From assembly GCF_020616335.1 (NCBI RefSeq), contig NZ_CP085051.1, positions 1,116,001-1,180,000 on the forward strand: 64,000 nt of DNA, given 5' to 3'. This document shows positions 8,217 to 18,131 of the stretch, piece after piece (positions within the stretch are counted from its first letter, which is position 1; each line of letters opens with the position of its first letter). This DNA is from Corynebacterium uberis (GTDB taxonomy: Bacteria > Actinomycetota > Actinomycetes > Mycobacteriales > Mycobacteriaceae). The translations under genes were made by a program, and so were the position numbers. The notes beneath the pieces were generated by a model, which ran no database searches, had not been told where the DNA came from, and saw only the letters and a program-made list of their open reading frames with translations.

Positions 8217-9671
8217 ATGCCCAATTCCAACGTCCCTCAGGTAGCCGTCAATGACATCGGCTCCGCTGAGGATTTCCTCGCCGCGGTCGACCAGACCATC
8301 AAGTACTTCAATGACGGCGATATCGTCGAAGGCACCGTGGTCAAGGTCGATCACGATGAGGTCCTGCTTGACATCGGATACAAGACCGAGGGCGTCATCC
8401 CGTCCCGCGAGCTGTCCATCAAGCACGATGTTGATCCCGATGAGGTCGTCGAAATCGGCGACCAGATCGACGCCCTCGTCCTCACCAAGGAGGACAAGGA
8501 AGGCCGCCTGATCCTGTCCAAGAAGCGCGCGCAGTACGAGCGCGCGTGGGGCGCCATCGAGGAGCTCAAGGAGAAGGACGAGCCGGTTACCGGTACCGTC
8601 ATCGAGGTTGTCAAGGGCGGCCTCATCCTCGACATCGGCCTGCGTGGCTTCCTGCCGGCCTCCCTGGTGGAGATGCGCCGCGTCCGCGATCTGGAGCCCT
8701 ACATCGGCCAGGAGATCGAGGCGAAGATCATCGAGCTGGACAAGCACCGCAACAACGTGGTGCTCTCCCGCCGCGCGTGGCTCGAGCAGACCCAGTCTGA
8801 GGTCCGCTCCGAGTTCCTGCACCAGCTGCAGAAGGGCCAGGTCCGCAAGGGTGTGGTCTCCTCCATCGTCAACTTCGGCGCCTTCGTCGACCTGGGCGGT
8901 GTGGACGGCCTGGTGCACGTCTCTGAGCTGTCCTGGAAGCACATCGATCACCCGTCTGAGGTTGTCACCGTGGGCGATGAGGTCACCGTCGAGGTTCTTG
9001 ACGTCGATCTCGACCGCGAGCGCGTCTCCCTGTCGCTCAAGGCCACCCAGGAAGACCCGTGGCGCGTGTTCGCCCGTACCCACGCCGTCGGCCAGATCGT
9101 GCCCGGCAAGGTCACCAAGCTCGTGCCCTTCGGCTCCTTCGTCCGCGTCGACGAGGGCATCGAGGGCCTGGTGCACATCTCCGAGCTGGCCCAGCGCCAC
9201 GTGGATGTGCCGGACCAGGTTGTCTCCGTCGGCGAAGAGGTCATGGTCAAGGTCATCGACATCGACCTGGATCGTCGCCGCATCTCCCTGTCGCTCAAGC
9301 AGGCTGATGAGGACTACTCCGAGGACTTCGACCCCTCGAAGTACGGCATGGCCGACTCCTACGACGAGCAGGGCAACTACATCTTCCCCGAGGGCTTCGA
9401 CGCCGAGACCAACGAGTGGCTCGAAGGCTTCGACGCCCAGCGCGAAGAGTGGGAGGCCCGCTACGCGGAGTCCGAGCGTCGCTTCCAGCTGCACACCGCG
9501 CAGATCGAGCGGCACCGTGCCGCCGCTGCCGATGCCGCCGAGCAGGCCGCGACCAACTACTCCTCCGAGACCTCCGATGCAGCTCCGGCATCCGAGGTTG
9601 AAGAGCACACCGGTTCGCTGGCTTCCGACGAGCAGCTCGCTGCGCTGCGCGAGAAGCTTGCCGGCAACTAA
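8217..9671 (+). CDS. rpsA: 30S ribosomal protein S1
   Basis: 484 residues with four S1 RNA-binding OB-fold domains in tandem (roughly residues 33-105, 120-187, 205-275, 290-362), e.g. GTVVKVDHDEVLLDIGYKTE, VVSSIVNFGAFVDLGGVDG and VTKLVPFGSFVRVDEGIEG. The last two resemble each other most. An acidic, Glu/Ala-rich tail of about 110 residues follows. The four-domain form is typical of actinobacteria (E. coli has six). ATG 8217 is chosen over the open frame from 8139 because family N-termini begin MPNSNVPQVAVNDIGS and GGAG lies upstream. A strong terminator follows. Confidence 0.96.
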   Translation: MPNSNVPQVAVNDIGSAEDFLAAVDQTIKYFNDGDIVEGTVVKVDHDEVLLDIGYKTEGVIPSRELSIKHDVDPDEVVEIGDQIDALVLTKEDKEGRLILSKKRAQYERAWGAIEELKEKDEPVTGTVIEVVKGGLILDIGLRGFLPASLVEMRRVRDLEPYIGQEIEAKIIELDKHRNNVVLSRRAWLEQTQSEVRSEFLHQLQKGQVRKGVVSSIVNFGAFVDLGGVDGLVHVSELSWKHIDHPSEVVTVGDEVTVEVLDVDLDRERVSLSLKATQEDPWRVFARTHAVGQIVPGKVTKLVPFGSFVRVDEGIEGLVHISELAQRHVDVPDQVVSVGEEVMVKVIDIDLDRRRISLSLKQADEDYSEDFDPSKYGMADSYDEQGNYIFPEGFDAETNEWLEGFDAQREEWEARYAESERRFQLHTAQIERHRAAAADAAEQAATNYSSETSDAAPASEVEEHTGSLASDEQLAALREKLAGN

Positions 9672-9680
9672 GCGCTCACC

Positions 9681-9747
9681 GGTGGTGCCCTAGCACCACC
9701 TGGAACGCCCAAGGCGCAGACCACCCAGCGTGGTCTGCGCCTTGTTG
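9681..9747 (+). terminator. Double hairpin terminator of rpsA
   Basis: Two consecutive perfect hairpins: GGTGGTGC-CCTA-GCACCACC (9681-9700), then a 14-bp stem AAGGCGCAGACCAC / GTGGTCTGCGCCTT (9711-9724 and 9730-9743) with a 5-nt loop. A T-rich tail (GTTGTGTTTTC) follows the second, which looks like the intrinsic terminator proper. Confidence 0.85.
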
Positions 9748-9916
9748 TGTTTTCTGTGAGAGTGGGGGTTTACGGAAAGAACACTGTCATTGAAGGCGTG
9801 GTTTTGTGTGAGTTGGTGTGGTTTAGCGTGGGAGTTGGTGTGCTCTTTGTGGATACGGGCAGTATACTCATCAGACGTTCTGTGTCGTTGACTCTGAAAG
9901 GTATACGACTTCCATT

Positions 9917-11974
9917 ATGGCGTCTCAGACGACAACGACGTCTCAGCACATCATCGACCACATCGGTGGTGCTGACAACGTCGCCTCACTCACGCACTGC
10001 GCCACGCGCCTGCGTTTCCAACTCGTCGACCAGTCGAAGGTCGATGTCCCGCAACTCGAATCGGACCCGGCCGTGTTGGGCGTGGTCAAGCAAGGCACCA
10101 CGGGCCTCCAGGTGATCATGGGCGGAGGGGTTGCCGAATACTACAACGGCATCATGCGCGAACCGGGCATGGCCGCCGCCGGCGAAAAGAAGGCCGCCGC
10201 CCCCGCCAAGAAGGAATACGGCGGCATCCGCGGCAGGTTCGGCTGGGTGGACTACGCCTTTGAGTTCTTGTCCGATACCTTCCGCCCCGTGCTGTGGGCG
10301 CTGCTCGGCGCCTCGCTGATCATTACGCTGCTGGTCCTTGCGGATACCTTCCACATTCAGGACTTCCGCATGGATCTGCATGAGCAGCCGCCGGAGTTCC
10401 AATTTGCCCACGCCATGTGGCGCTCCGTGTTCTACTTCCTGCCGATCATGGTGGGTGCCACGGCCGCCCGGAAGCTCGGCGCCAATGAGTGGATTGGTGC
10501 GGCCATTCCGGCCGCGCTGTTTACCCCGGAGTTTATGGGGATGAAGGACTCCGCGCGCGAGGTAGCCACCGCGGTGGAGGGCCAGTCGACCTTCGTGGTG
10601 GACTTCTTTGGCCTGCCCATGTACATCCAGGATTATGGCGGACAGGTCTTCCCGCCCATCCTGGCGGCAATCCTGCTGTATTTCCTGGAAAAGGGATTGA
10701 AGAAGACCATCCCGGCCTCGGTGCACATGGTCTTTGTGCCCTTCCTGTGCCTGCTTATCCTCATCCCGTTGACCGCACTGGTGGTTGGCCCGTTTGGCAT
10801 TTATATCGGTAACGGCATCGCCGGCCTTTTGGCGTGGCTCAATGACCTCTCACCGTTCATTTTGTCCGTGGTGGTCCCGCTGCTGTACCCGTTCCTGGTG
10901 CCGCTGGGCCTGCACTGGCCGTTGAACGCCATCATGATCGTCAACATCAGCACGTTGGGCTATGACGTCATCCAGGGGCCCATGGGCGCGTGGAACTTCG
11001 CCTGCTTCGGAGTGATCTTCGGCGTGTTCATCCTCTCGCTCAAGGAGCGCAACCGCCAGATGCGCCAGGTCTCCTTCGGCGCGACCATGGCCGGCCTGCT
11101 CGGCGGCATCTCCGAGCCGTCTCTCTACGGCGTGCTGCTGCGTTTCCGCCGCTCCTACTACCGGCTGCTGCCGGGCTGCCTCATCGGTGGTGTTGTCATG
11201 GGCTTCTTTAGCATCAAGGCCAACGCCTTTGTGTTTACCTCGCTGCTGACGGTCTTTGCCATGGATCCGCTGCTGGGCTACTGCCTGGGCATTGCGGCGG
11301 CCTTTGTCACCTCCTTCCTGCTGACCATCACGCTGGATTACCGCACCAAGGAGGAGCGCACGGAGATGCGCGCCGCCATCGCGGCGGATCAGGCTGCGCA
11401 CGCAGAACAGGAGCAGGTCCACGAGCCGGCCGCTGTGGCGAGCGCACCCGCAGCCGGTGCGGCGGACGAGGCTGCGACGGCGTCGGCACGCGAAGCTGGT
11501 GCGGTGACCACCGTGGATGCGCCGATGGCGGGAACCATCGTGGCGCTTGCCGACGTCCCCGACCCGGCCTTTGCGGCAGGGGCACTCGGCCAGGGCGTAG
11601 CCATCGAACCTTCGGGGGATACCGTGGTTGCTCCCGCAGACGGCAAGATCATCGCGGTTCCTAAGTCCGGTCACGCGGTGGGTCTGCGCCTGGATAACGG
11701 CATTGACATGCTCATCCACATTGGCATTGACACGGTCACCATGAACGGCGAGGGCTTTGAGGTTCATGTGGCCAATAAGCAGCGGGTGTCCGCCGGCGAG
11801 AAGCTGATCACCTTCGATCGAGAGAAGATCGCGCAGGCAGGCTTCCCGGCCATCACCCCGGTGCTGGTGTCCAACACCAAGAAGTTTGCATCCGTCACGG
11901 CGGTGGCCTCCGGCGAGGTGGCTGCGGGTCAGCCCATCATCGAGGTGACGGCAAAGAGCACCGTCGACGCCTAG
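9917..11974 (+). CDS. ptsG: PTS glucose-specific EIIBCA permease
   Basis: 685-residue fused phosphotransferase permease that imports and phosphorylates glucose. Domains: EIIB (1-90, phosphorylatable C28 in SLTHCATRLRF), membrane EIIC (about 110-480, with GISEPSLYG and many helices), Ala/Glu linker (about 490-530), EIIA (about 535-685, active H601 in LIHIGIDTV). The sequence closely matches what I recall of C. glutamicum PtsG, and rpsA-ptsG-coaE order agrees. The start ATG lies about 15 nt after AAAGG, longer than ideal. The upstream gap has a TATACT (9863-9868) without a clear -35. The TAG stop forms the first half of the coaE -10 box. Confidence 0.93.
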   Translation: MASQTTTTSQHIIDHIGGADNVASLTHCATRLRFQLVDQSKVDVPQLESDPAVLGVVKQGTTGLQVIMGGGVAEYYNGIMREPGMAAAGEKKAAAPAKKEYGGIRGRFGWVDYAFEFLSDTFRPVLWALLGASLIITLLVLADTFHIQDFRMDLHEQPPEFQFAHAMWRSVFYFLPIMVGATAARKLGANEWIGAAIPAALFTPEFMGMKDSAREVATAVEGQSTFVVDFFGLPMYIQDYGGQVFPPILAAILLYFLEKGLKKTIPASVHMVFVPFLCLLILIPLTALVVGPFGIYIGNGIAGLLAWLNDLSPFILSVVVPLLYPFLVPLGLHWPLNAIMIVNISTLGYDVIQGPMGAWNFACFGVIFGVFILSLKERNRQMRQVSFGATMAGLLGGISEPSLYGVLLRFRRSYYRLLPGCLIGGVVMGFFSIKANAFVFTSLLTVFAMDPLLGYCLGIAAAFVTSFLLTITLDYRTKEERTEMRAAIAADQAAHAEQEQVHEPAAVASAPAAGAADEAATASAREAGAVTTVDAPMAGTIVALADVPDPAFAAGALGQGVAIEPSGDTVVAPADGKIIAVPKSGHAVGLRLDNGIDMLIHIGIDTVTMNGEGFEVHVANKQRVSAGEKLITFDREKIAQAGFPAITPVLVSNTKKFASVTAVASGEVAAGQPIIEVTAKSTVDA

Positions 11975-11977
11975 ACT
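11972..11977 (+). promoter_or_regulatory. -10 box of a leaderless coaE promoter, overlapping the ptsG stop
   Basis: TAGACT, whose TAG is the ptsG stop codon, is followed by 7 nt and the coaE ATG at 11985. There is no purine-rich ribosome site in between. Confidence 0.55.
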
Positions 11978-11984
11978 GGGGTCC

Positions 11985-12563
11985 ATGATCATTGGACTTA
12001 CTGGCGGGATCGGCAGCGGAAAGACAACCGTTGCCGATCTTCTGCGTTCTCACGGTTTTCGTATCGTCGACGCCGACCAGGTGGCCCGCGAGATCGTGGC
12101 CCCCGGCAGCCCGGTGCTCGACCAGCTTGCCCAGGCCTTCGGGCAAGACATCCTCGACGGCGATGTGCTCGACCGCACCGAGCTGGCCCGCAGGGCGTTC
12201 GCCGACCCGGAACACACCGAGCTGCTCAACACAATCACTCACCCGTGGATTGAGGCGGAGACCTCACGGCAATTCGCCGATGCCGGCGATGAGACGGTGA
12301 TCTATGACATGCCGCTGCTGGTGGAAAAGGGCCTCCACGAGGACATGGACTACGTGGTGGTCGTTGACGTGGATGCGGAAGAGCGGGTGCGCCGCCTCGT
12401 GGAGCTGCGGGGGCTGGGGGAGGATGACGCGCGGCGCCGGATCGATGCCCAGGTTTCCGACGAGCGCCGCCGCGAGGTGGCCGACTTTATCATCGACAAT
12501 AACGGCCCGGTAGACGCCCTGGCTGAGCAGGTTGACCAGCTTGTAGAGCGCATCAGCAGCTAG
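11985..12563 (+). CDS. coaE: Dephospho-CoA kinase
   Basis: 192 residues. Final step of CoA synthesis: phosphorylates the 3'-hydroxyl of the ribose of dephospho-CoA. Walker [13 protein letters not shown] is at residues 6-17, followed by the CoaE-typical [15 protein letters not shown] and the lid-region Arg-rich [10 protein letters not shown]. Many actinobacterial CoaE proteins carry a C-terminal GrpB-like extension; this one does not. Predicted to be transcribed separately from ptsG from a leaderless promoter. Confidence 0.96.
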   Translation: MIIGLTGGIGSGKTTVADLLRSHGFRIVDADQVAREIVAPGSPVLDQLAQAFGQDILDGDVLDRTELARRAFADPEHTELLNTITHPWIEAETSRQFADAGDETVIYDMPLLVEKGLHEDMDYVVVVDVDAEERVRRLVELRGLGEDDARRRIDAQVSDERRREVADFIIDNNGPVDALAEQVDQLVERISS

Positions 12564-12571
12564 GGGTAGCG

Positions 12572-12605
12572 GCGACTGTAAGTCGCACATTAGTACGGGT
12601 AGCAT
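12572..12605 (+). promoter_or_regulatory. uvrB leaderless promoter with an overlapping palindrome
   Basis: TAGCAT at 12600-12605 is followed by 7 nt and the uvrB ATG at 12613. GCGACT-GTA-AGTCGC (12572-12586), a perfect 6-bp inverted repeat, covers the expected -35 position (12577-12582) and could be an operator. It does not resemble the actinobacterial LexA box. Confidence 0.45.
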
Positions 12606-12612
12606 CGGGGGC

Positions 12613-14715
12613 ATGGCTTTTGCTGCTGAGCATCCCGTCCTGTCCCATTCGGAGTTCCGTCCCGTCGGCGAAGTCGAACGCACCGACGGGCGCTTTGAGG
12701 TCATCTCGGACTACCAGCCCGCCGGCGACCAGCCTGCCGCCATCGCGGAGCTGGATCGGCGGCTGCGGGCGGGGGAGCGCGACGTGGTGCTCATGGGGGC
12801 GACGGGCACCGGCAAGTCCGCCACGGCAGCGTGGCTAATTGAACGCCAGCAGCGTCCTACCCTGGTGATGGCGCCCAATAAGACGCTTGCGGCACAGCTG
12901 GCCAATGAGCTGCGCCAGCTGTTGCCCAATAACGCGGTTGAGTATTTTGTCAGCTACTACGACTACTACCAGCCGGAGGCCTACATAGCGCAGACGGATA
13001 CCTATATTGAAAAGGATTCCTCTATTAACGAGGACGTGGAGCGGCTGCGGCACTCCGCCACCTCGGCGCTACTGTCCCGCCGTGACGTGGTTGTGGTTTC
13101 CTCCGTGTCCTGCATTTATGGCCTGGGCACGCCGCAGTCCTATTTGGATCGCTCCGTGGTGCTTCGGGTGGGTGAGGAGGTGGAGAGAAACAGATTCCTG
13201 CGCCTCCTGGTAGATATCCAATATGACCGCAATGACGTTGCCCTCCAGCGCGGGGCGTTCAGGGTGAAGGGTGACACGGTAGATATCATCCCCGCCTATG
13301 AAGAGGTGGCGGTGCGGGTGGAATTCTTTGGCGATGAGATTGACTCCCTGTACTACATTCACCCGCTGACCGGGGAGGTGTTGCGGCAGGTGGAGGAGAT
13401 CCGTATTTTCCCGGCCACCCACTACGTCGCCGGCCCGGAGCGGATGGAAAAGGCGGTGGCGGATATCAAGGAGGAGCTGGCGCACCGGCTGGCGGACTTT
13501 GAAAACCGCGGCAAACTCCTGGAGGCCCAGCGCCTGCGCATGCGCACGGAATACGATCTGGAAATGATCGAGCAAGTCGGTTTTTGCTCCGGTATTGAGA
13601 ACTACTCGCGCCACATTGACGGCCGGGCCGCGGGTTCAGCCCCAGCGACGCTCATCGACTATTTCCCCGAAGACTTCCTCACGATTATCGACGAGTCCCA
13701 CGTCACCGTCCCACAGATCGGCGGCATGTATGAGGGCGATATGTCGCGCAAACGAAATCTGGTGGAATTCGGATTTCGGCTGCCATCCGCGGTGGACAAT
13801 CGGCCACTGACGTTTGACGAGTTCGAGGATCGCGTGGGGCAGACCATCTACATGTCCGCAACGCCGGGAGACTTCGAGCTGGCCGCATCCGGCGGCGAGT
13901 TTGTGGAGCAGGTCATCCGCCCCACGGGCCTGGTGGATCCCAAGATCGATGTGCGCCCGACCTCCGGGCAGATCGATGACCTGATGGAAGAGATCCGGGT
14001 CCGCGCCCAACGCAACGAACGCGTGTTGGTAACCACGCTGACTAAGAAGATGGCCGAGGACCTGACGGATTACTTCCTGGGCAACGGCATCCGGGTGCGT
14101 TATTTGCATTCGGACATCGATACGTTGCAGCGCGTCGAATTGCTGCGCCAGCTGCGGCTTGGGGAATATGACGTGCTGGTGGGCATCAACCTGCTGCGCG
14201 AGGGCTTGGACCTGCCCGAGGTGTCATTGGTGGCCATTTTGGATGCGGATAAGGAAGGCTTCTTGCGCTCGGATCGTTCGCTGATTCAGACGATTGGCCG
14301 CGCGGCCCGCAACGTTTCCGGTGAGGTCATCATGTACGCGGATTCGGTGACGGACTCCATGCGCTACGCCATTGAGGAGACGGAGCGGCGCCGCGAAAAG
14401 CAGATCGCCTACAACACAGAGCACGGCATTGATCCGCAGCCGTTGCGCAAGAAGATCGCGGACATCTTGGACCAGGTGTATGAGCGCGATTCTGCAGACG
14501 ACCAGGGCGCGGCGACGGGCGATCCGGTGCGCGTGGTGGAGCGCCCAGATACCACCGCCATGCCCGCTGAACAGGTACAAAAGCTTATCGACGACCTCAC
14601 CGCGCAGATGGGTGCCGCCGCACGGGAGTTGAAGTTCGAACTCGCCGGCCGGCTGCGCGATGAAATAGCGGATCTCCGCAAGGAACTCCGTGGTATCAAA
14701 GAGACAGGCATGTAA
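12613..14715 (+). CDS. uvrB: UvrABC excision nuclease subunit B
   Basis: 700 residues. Damage-verification helicase of nucleotide excision repair, loaded by UvrA and then recruiting UvrC. Walker [10 protein letters not shown] (K68), the beta-hairpin [11 protein letters not shown] that clamps damaged DNA, Walker [10 protein letters not shown], helicase motif [11 protein letters not shown], and a C-terminal UVR motif (about 660-695) for UvrC binding. ATG 12613 follows a -10 hexamer by 7 nt. Its partner uvrA is 5 kb downstream. Confidence 0.98.
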   Translation: MAFAAEHPVLSHSEFRPVGEVERTDGRFEVISDYQPAGDQPAAIAELDRRLRAGERDVVLMGATGTGKSATAAWLIERQQRPTLVMAPNKTLAAQLANELRQLLPNNAVEYFVSYYDYYQPEAYIAQTDTYIEKDSSINEDVERLRHSATSALLSRRDVVVVSSVSCIYGLGTPQSYLDRSVVLRVGEEVERNRFLRLLVDIQYDRNDVALQRGAFRVKGDTVDIIPAYEEVAVRVEFFGDEIDSLYYIHPLTGEVLRQVEEIRIFPATHYVAGPERMEKAVADIKEELAHRLADFENRGKLLEAQRLRMRTEYDLEMIEQVGFCSGIENYSRHIDGRAAGSAPATLIDYFPEDFLTIIDESHVTVPQIGGMYEGDMSRKRNLVEFGFRLPSAVDNRPLTFDEFEDRVGQTIYMSATPGDFELAASGGEFVEQVIRPTGLVDPKIDVRPTSGQIDDLMEEIRVRAQRNERVLVTTLTKKMAEDLTDYFLGNGIRVRYLHSDIDTLQRVELLRQLRLGEYDVLVGINLLREGLDLPEVSLVAILDADKEGFLRSDRSLIQTIGRAARNVSGEVIMYADSVTDSMRYAIEETERRREKQIAYNTEHGIDPQPLRKKIADILDQVYERDSADDQGAATGDPVRVVERPDTTAMPAEQVQKLIDDLTAQMGAAARELKFELAGRLRDEIADLRKELRGIKETGM

Positions 14716-14799
14716 AATCCCTGGGTACCGGAGGTTCCCGGGGACTAAGCCGGTACTGCAGCCTTTCTTCCCTTCAGAGACGACAAGGACACCACAATC

Positions 14800-15252
14800 A
14801 TGATCACCTATAACACGATCGCCGCCGGAACAGATGGCTCCGATACTGCGTTGATTGCCGTGCGTCACGCAGCGAGCCTTGCCCGCGTCTATGAGGCCAA
14901 GCTGGTGCTGATCTGCGCCCACTATGAGGCCTCCGGGGACGTGCTCAACTCTCCCGGAACGGAATCCGTGCAGGTCCCCGTGGTCAGCGATACGCTCGCG
15001 GACCGCTACCTGGAGGAAGCAAAGCAGGCGGCCGTGGAAGAAGGCGCCGGCACCGTGGAGGTGGTCAAGGTCGAGGGAGCCCCGGTCACCGCATTGAGCT
15101 CTGCGGCTAAGGAAGCCGGGGCGGAACTGCTGGTGCTGGGCAACCGCGGGATTCACAGCTTGGCCGGGCGCATCTTTGGAAATATCCCCACGGGCGTAGC
15201 TCGCAAGTCCACTATGGATGTGATGATCGTCAATACTGAGGGCCGCGTCTAG
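14800..15252 (+). CDS. Universal stress protein (UspA family), first of a pair
   Basis: 150 residues with the USP nucleotide-binding fold: N-terminal AAGTDGSDTAL and C-terminal ATP-loop motif LGNRGIHSLAGRIFGNIP. Such proteins bind ATP or cAMP and are induced under stress or hypoxia in actinobacteria. AAGGAC is upstream of the ATG. It is a paralogue of the next gene, about 52 bp away. Confidence 0.9.
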   Translation: MITYNTIAAGTDGSDTALIAVRHAASLARVYEAKLVLICAHYEASGDVLNSPGTESVQVPVVSDTLADRYLEEAKQAAVEEGAGTVEVVKVEGAPVTALSSAAKEAGAELLVLGNRGIHSLAGRIFGNIPTGVARKSTMDVMIVNTEGRV

Positions 15253-15304
15253 CGAACGTTGATAGACTTGGACTCGGTATTTTTCTGACTGTGAGGAAGG
15301 TTCA

Positions 15305-15748
15305 ATGAGCGACTACTACAAGAAGATCGTCGTTGGTACGGATGGGTCCAAGTCCTCGATGCTTGCCGTGGAGCGTGCCGCCAAGCTGGCCGCCGCCTTC
15401 GGCGCGCAGCTGATCATCGGATGCGCCTACTACGAGAACAAGGAGGAGGCGTCCAAGACCCTCCGCCAGGATTCTGTGACGATCCTCGGTGATGATCCTG
15501 CTCAGGAGAACCTGAACAAGGCGAGCGAGTTTGCGCAGCAATGCGGGGCTGCGGACGTGGAGACCGCCATTCGGCGCGGCACTCCGGTCCAGGCCCTCAT
15601 GGAGATTGTCAATGAGAATGACGCGGACCTGCTCATCGTGGGCAACCGCGGCATCAACTCCCTGACCGGCCGCCTCCTGGGCTCCGTGCCGGCCGACGTG
15701 GCACGCCAGTCCGACTGCGACGTCATGATCGTGCACACCGTGAACTAG
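15305..15748 (+). CDS. Universal stress protein (UspA family), second of a pair
   Basis: 147 residues, clearly paralogous to the preceding protein: VVGTDGSKSSMLAVERAAKL at the N-terminus and VGNRGINSLTGRLLGSVPAD near the C-terminus, keeping the G-2x-G-9x-G ATP-binding pattern. GAGGAAGG lies 5 nt before the ATG. A TAGACT about 35 nt upstream suggests its own promoter. A strong terminator follows. Confidence 0.9.
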   Translation: MSDYYKKIVVGTDGSKSSMLAVERAAKLAAAFGAQLIIGCAYYENKEEASKTLRQDSVTILGDDPAQENLNKASEFAQQCGAADVETAIRRGTPVQALMEIVNENDADLLIVGNRGINSLTGRLLGSVPADVARQSDCDVMIVHTVN

Positions 15749-15765
15749 CACGAGCGCACGCACAC

Positions 15766-15844
15766 CAGGGCTTCCTGGAACAACCGCGGATCTTCGGCGC
15801 CAGCAGCGCCACAAGAGAAGATCCGCGGTTGTGCGCGTTTTAGC
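15766..15844. terminator. Bidirectional terminator between convergent usp and helD genes
   Basis: A 16-bp perfect inverted repeat (15780-15795 with 15817-15832; arms end GGATCTTC / GAAGATCC) encloses a second perfect hairpin GGCGC-CAGCA-GCGCC. It is followed by GCGCGTTTTA on the plus strand. A smaller hairpin CCAGG-GCTT-CCTGG (15766-15779) precedes it. The plus-strand T run reaches into the helD stop codon. Confidence 0.75.
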
Positions 15845-18071
15845 CCCGGATGGTCAGTGACTGCGTCGCGCGAGTCACCGCAACGTAGAGGTCCTGGAGA
15901 CCCTGCGGGGACGCGCTGACGATGTCCCCGGGGGCGTCGACAAGCACATGATCAAACTCCAGCCCCTTGATGGAGGCGACGTTTGCGGCATTGATCACTG
16001 TCACCGGCCGCCCGTCTGCGGGGGTGGGCACGGGCGCCCCGGCCGGGAGGGTGCGCACCGGGTGGCCGGACTCGCGGATCGCCTGCGCGGGCGTGGCCTG
16101 CGGGTCAATCCGCGCGAGAATGTCATTGGCATAGGCGGTGACCTCGGCGGGGGTGCGGTAGTTGATGGTCAGGCGGTGGGTGCGCAGCCGCGAGCCCACG
16201 AAGGGGGAAAGCGCCGCCTCCCAGGAGTCCACACCCGCGGGGGCGCTCGTCTGCGCGGGATCGCCGACCAGGGTCATCCAGCGGTTGGGGCAGCGGCGAA
16301 AGACCATGCGCCACTCCATGGGGGAGAGCTCCTGGGCCTCATCCACAACAACGTGCCCGTAAGCCCAGGTGCGGTCGGCGCGGGCCCGCTGGGCGGTGCT
16401 GCGGTCATCGCGCGTTTCCTGGCGGGCGGCAAGGCCTGCGGCGTCGATGACGTCGTGGGCGGAGAGGTATTCGGCGTCGAAGGCGTCATCGTCATTGTCG
16501 GTGGCCTGGGAGCCTTCCAGGATGTCCAGGGTCTCCTGGGCCTCCAGGATCTCGGCGGCATCATCGGCGCCATCAGGGCTTGGCGTGCCGTCGGCGTCTG
16601 GGCGCGCGGAGGGTGGCAGCGGGCCGAGGAGTTCAGCAAGCTCGTCGAGCAGGGCGGCGTCGCTGTCCGCCCAGCCGGGCTGGTGGCGCAGGAGCGCGGC
16701 CCGGGTTTCCTCGTCATAATCGTGGGCGGCGCGGGCGATGCGCTGCGCGTCCGTGAAAAGACCCTGGGCAAGCTGCTCAGGGGTCAGGGCCGGCCAGAGC
16801 TCCTCGACGATGAGATCAACGTCTGGTTCTGCGTCGAGGTCATCATGAAGCTGGTCCACATCCGCCGCGGACAGGAGGTTCTTTCCGCCGAGCGGGTCGG
16901 CGCCGATGGTTTCTGCAAGCTGTGCGGCCAGCAGGTCCAGCAACGCGTCGCGGAAGACGGCGCGCGCCTGATTGTGGGGTCGGCGGGAGCGGCGCGCCCG
17001 CGTGCGTGCCCGGCGGACCATATCCTGATCAACCGTCAGGCTCAGCGACCCGGTGCGCAGCGTCAGTGGGGCGCCGGGCAGCTCCTGGCGATCGCGCACC
17101 GCCTCGGCCAGGATGGTAGCCATCTCCGCGGAACCCTTGATCTCCCGGGTGAGGGGATCCTCGCGCAGCGTCGGGGCAAAGGGCGCGGCGACGCCGGGGT
17201 AGAGCTGGGAGACGGTGGACAACACCACGCCGGTCTCGCCGAGCTCGGGCAGGACGTGTGAGATGTAGTCCAGGAAGGTGGAATTGGGGCCCACAATGAG
17301 CACGCCGGTGCGGGCGAGCTGTTCGCGCCACGTATAGAGCAGGTAGGCCACCCGGTGGAGCGCCACGGCGGTCTTGCCTGTGCCGGGGCCGCCTTCCACG
17401 ACCATCACCCCGCGGGTGTTATCGCGGATGATCTCATCTTGTTCGCGCTGGATGGTCTCAACAATGCTGGCCATCCTGCCGGTGCGCGGCTGATTGAGCG
17501 CCGCCACCAAGGCGGTCTCCCCGGCAACGCCCAGCCAGTCCTCCTGCTGAGCTGCATCCTCCGGTGCCGCGCCGACGTGCTCATCAGACACGTCAGTAAC
17601 CATGCGTCCGTTGGTGCGAATGTGGCGGCGCAGGGTCACGCCCTCCGGGTGCGCGGTGGTTGCCAGGTAGAACGGGCGGGCCATCGGGGCACGCCAGTCC
17701 ACCAGGAGTGTGCGGTAGGAATCCGCACGGTCGTCCAAGCCCATCCGGCCGATGTAGCGGCGATCCAGCTCGGGGTTGCCCGGCACGGGATTGTCGCCTG
17801 GGGCTGCAATATCGATGCGCCCGAACACCAGCCCAATCTGGGCCAGGTTGAGGCGGTCGAGTTTGGCGCCGAGCTGGTGGTATTCCGTCTCGCGCTGAAC
17901 CAGGGCTTCCGCCTTGGGATTAGCGGGATCCAGGTTGCGGGACACATCCGCTAAACGACGCCGCGCCGTGGCAACCTCCGCATCAAGGCGAGAAAAGAGC
18001 ATGTCCACATATGCTTGCTCGTGGTGGATAGCGTCATCATGTCCGCGATCGTGGAGACGATCCGAAGTCAC
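15840..18071 (-). CDS. HelD/HelR-type superfamily 1 helicase-like protein
   Basis: 743 residues, GTG start with GAGGAGGG 9 nt upstream. The N-terminal coiled segment (about 15-70, EQAYVDMLFSRLDAEVATARRRL) and the UvrD-like core with Walker A GGPGTGKTAVALHR near residue 230, the DEAQELSPMEW box and the C-terminal VAVTRATQSL motif place it in the actinobacterial HelD/HelR family. Members bind RNA polymerase, open its clamp and recycle stalled enzyme; some confer rifamycin tolerance. An acidic, Asp-rich insert (around DGADDAAEILEAQETLDILE) is unusual. A generic UvrD-like DNA helicase is the alternative. Last gene of a minus-strand group. Confidence 0.8.
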   Translation of the reverse strand: MTSDRLHDRGHDDAIHHEQAYVDMLFSRLDAEVATARRRLADVSRNLDPANPKAEALVQRETEYHQLGAKLDRLNLAQIGLVFGRIDIAAPGDNPVPGNPELDRRYIGRMGLDDRADSYRTLLVDWRAPMARPFYLATTAHPEGVTLRRHIRTNGRMVTDVSDEHVGAAPEDAAQQEDWLGVAGETALVAALNQPRTGRMASIVETIQREQDEIIRDNTRGVMVVEGGPGTGKTAVALHRVAYLLYTWREQLARTGVLIVGPNSTFLDYISHVLPELGETGVVLSTVSQLYPGVAAPFAPTLREDPLTREIKGSAEMATILAEAVRDRQELPGAPLTLRTGSLSLTVDQDMVRRARTRARRSRRPHNQARAVFRDALLDLLAAQLAETIGADPLGGKNLLSAADVDQLHDDLDAEPDVDLIVEELWPALTPEQLAQGLFTDAQRIARAAHDYDEETRAALLRHQPGWADSDAALLDELAELLGPLPPSARPDADGTPSPDGADDAAEILEAQETLDILEGSQATDNDDDAFDAEYLSAHDVIDAAGLAARQETRDDRSTAQRARADRTWAYGHVVVDEAQELSPMEWRMVFRRCPNRWMTLVGDPAQTSAPAGVDSWEAALSPFVGSRLRTHRLTINYRTPAEVTAYANDILARIDPQATPAQAIRESGHPVRTLPAGAPVPTPADGRPVTVINAANVASIKGLEFDHVLVDAPGDIVSASPQGLQDLYVAVTRATQSLTIRG

Positions 18072-18131
18072 AGTCGAATTCCCTCCTCGGGTGGTGCCTG
18101 GGGGTCAGGCGCAAAATTTGGCAGGCAGTCC

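Noticed and set aside
8130-9608. 492-codon antisense frame opposite rpsA
   Set aside because: Leu/Val/Asp/Gly-rich repeats are the mirror of the S1 domains; no independent evidence.
9747-10115. 122-codon frame overlapping the ptsG start
   Set aside because: Runs into ptsG in another frame and is not protein-like; the region is the ptsG leader.
14800-15748. Adjacent Usp genes as a recent duplication artefact
   Set aside because: The two proteins are clearly diverged and each has its own ribosome site, so they are ordinary paralogues.
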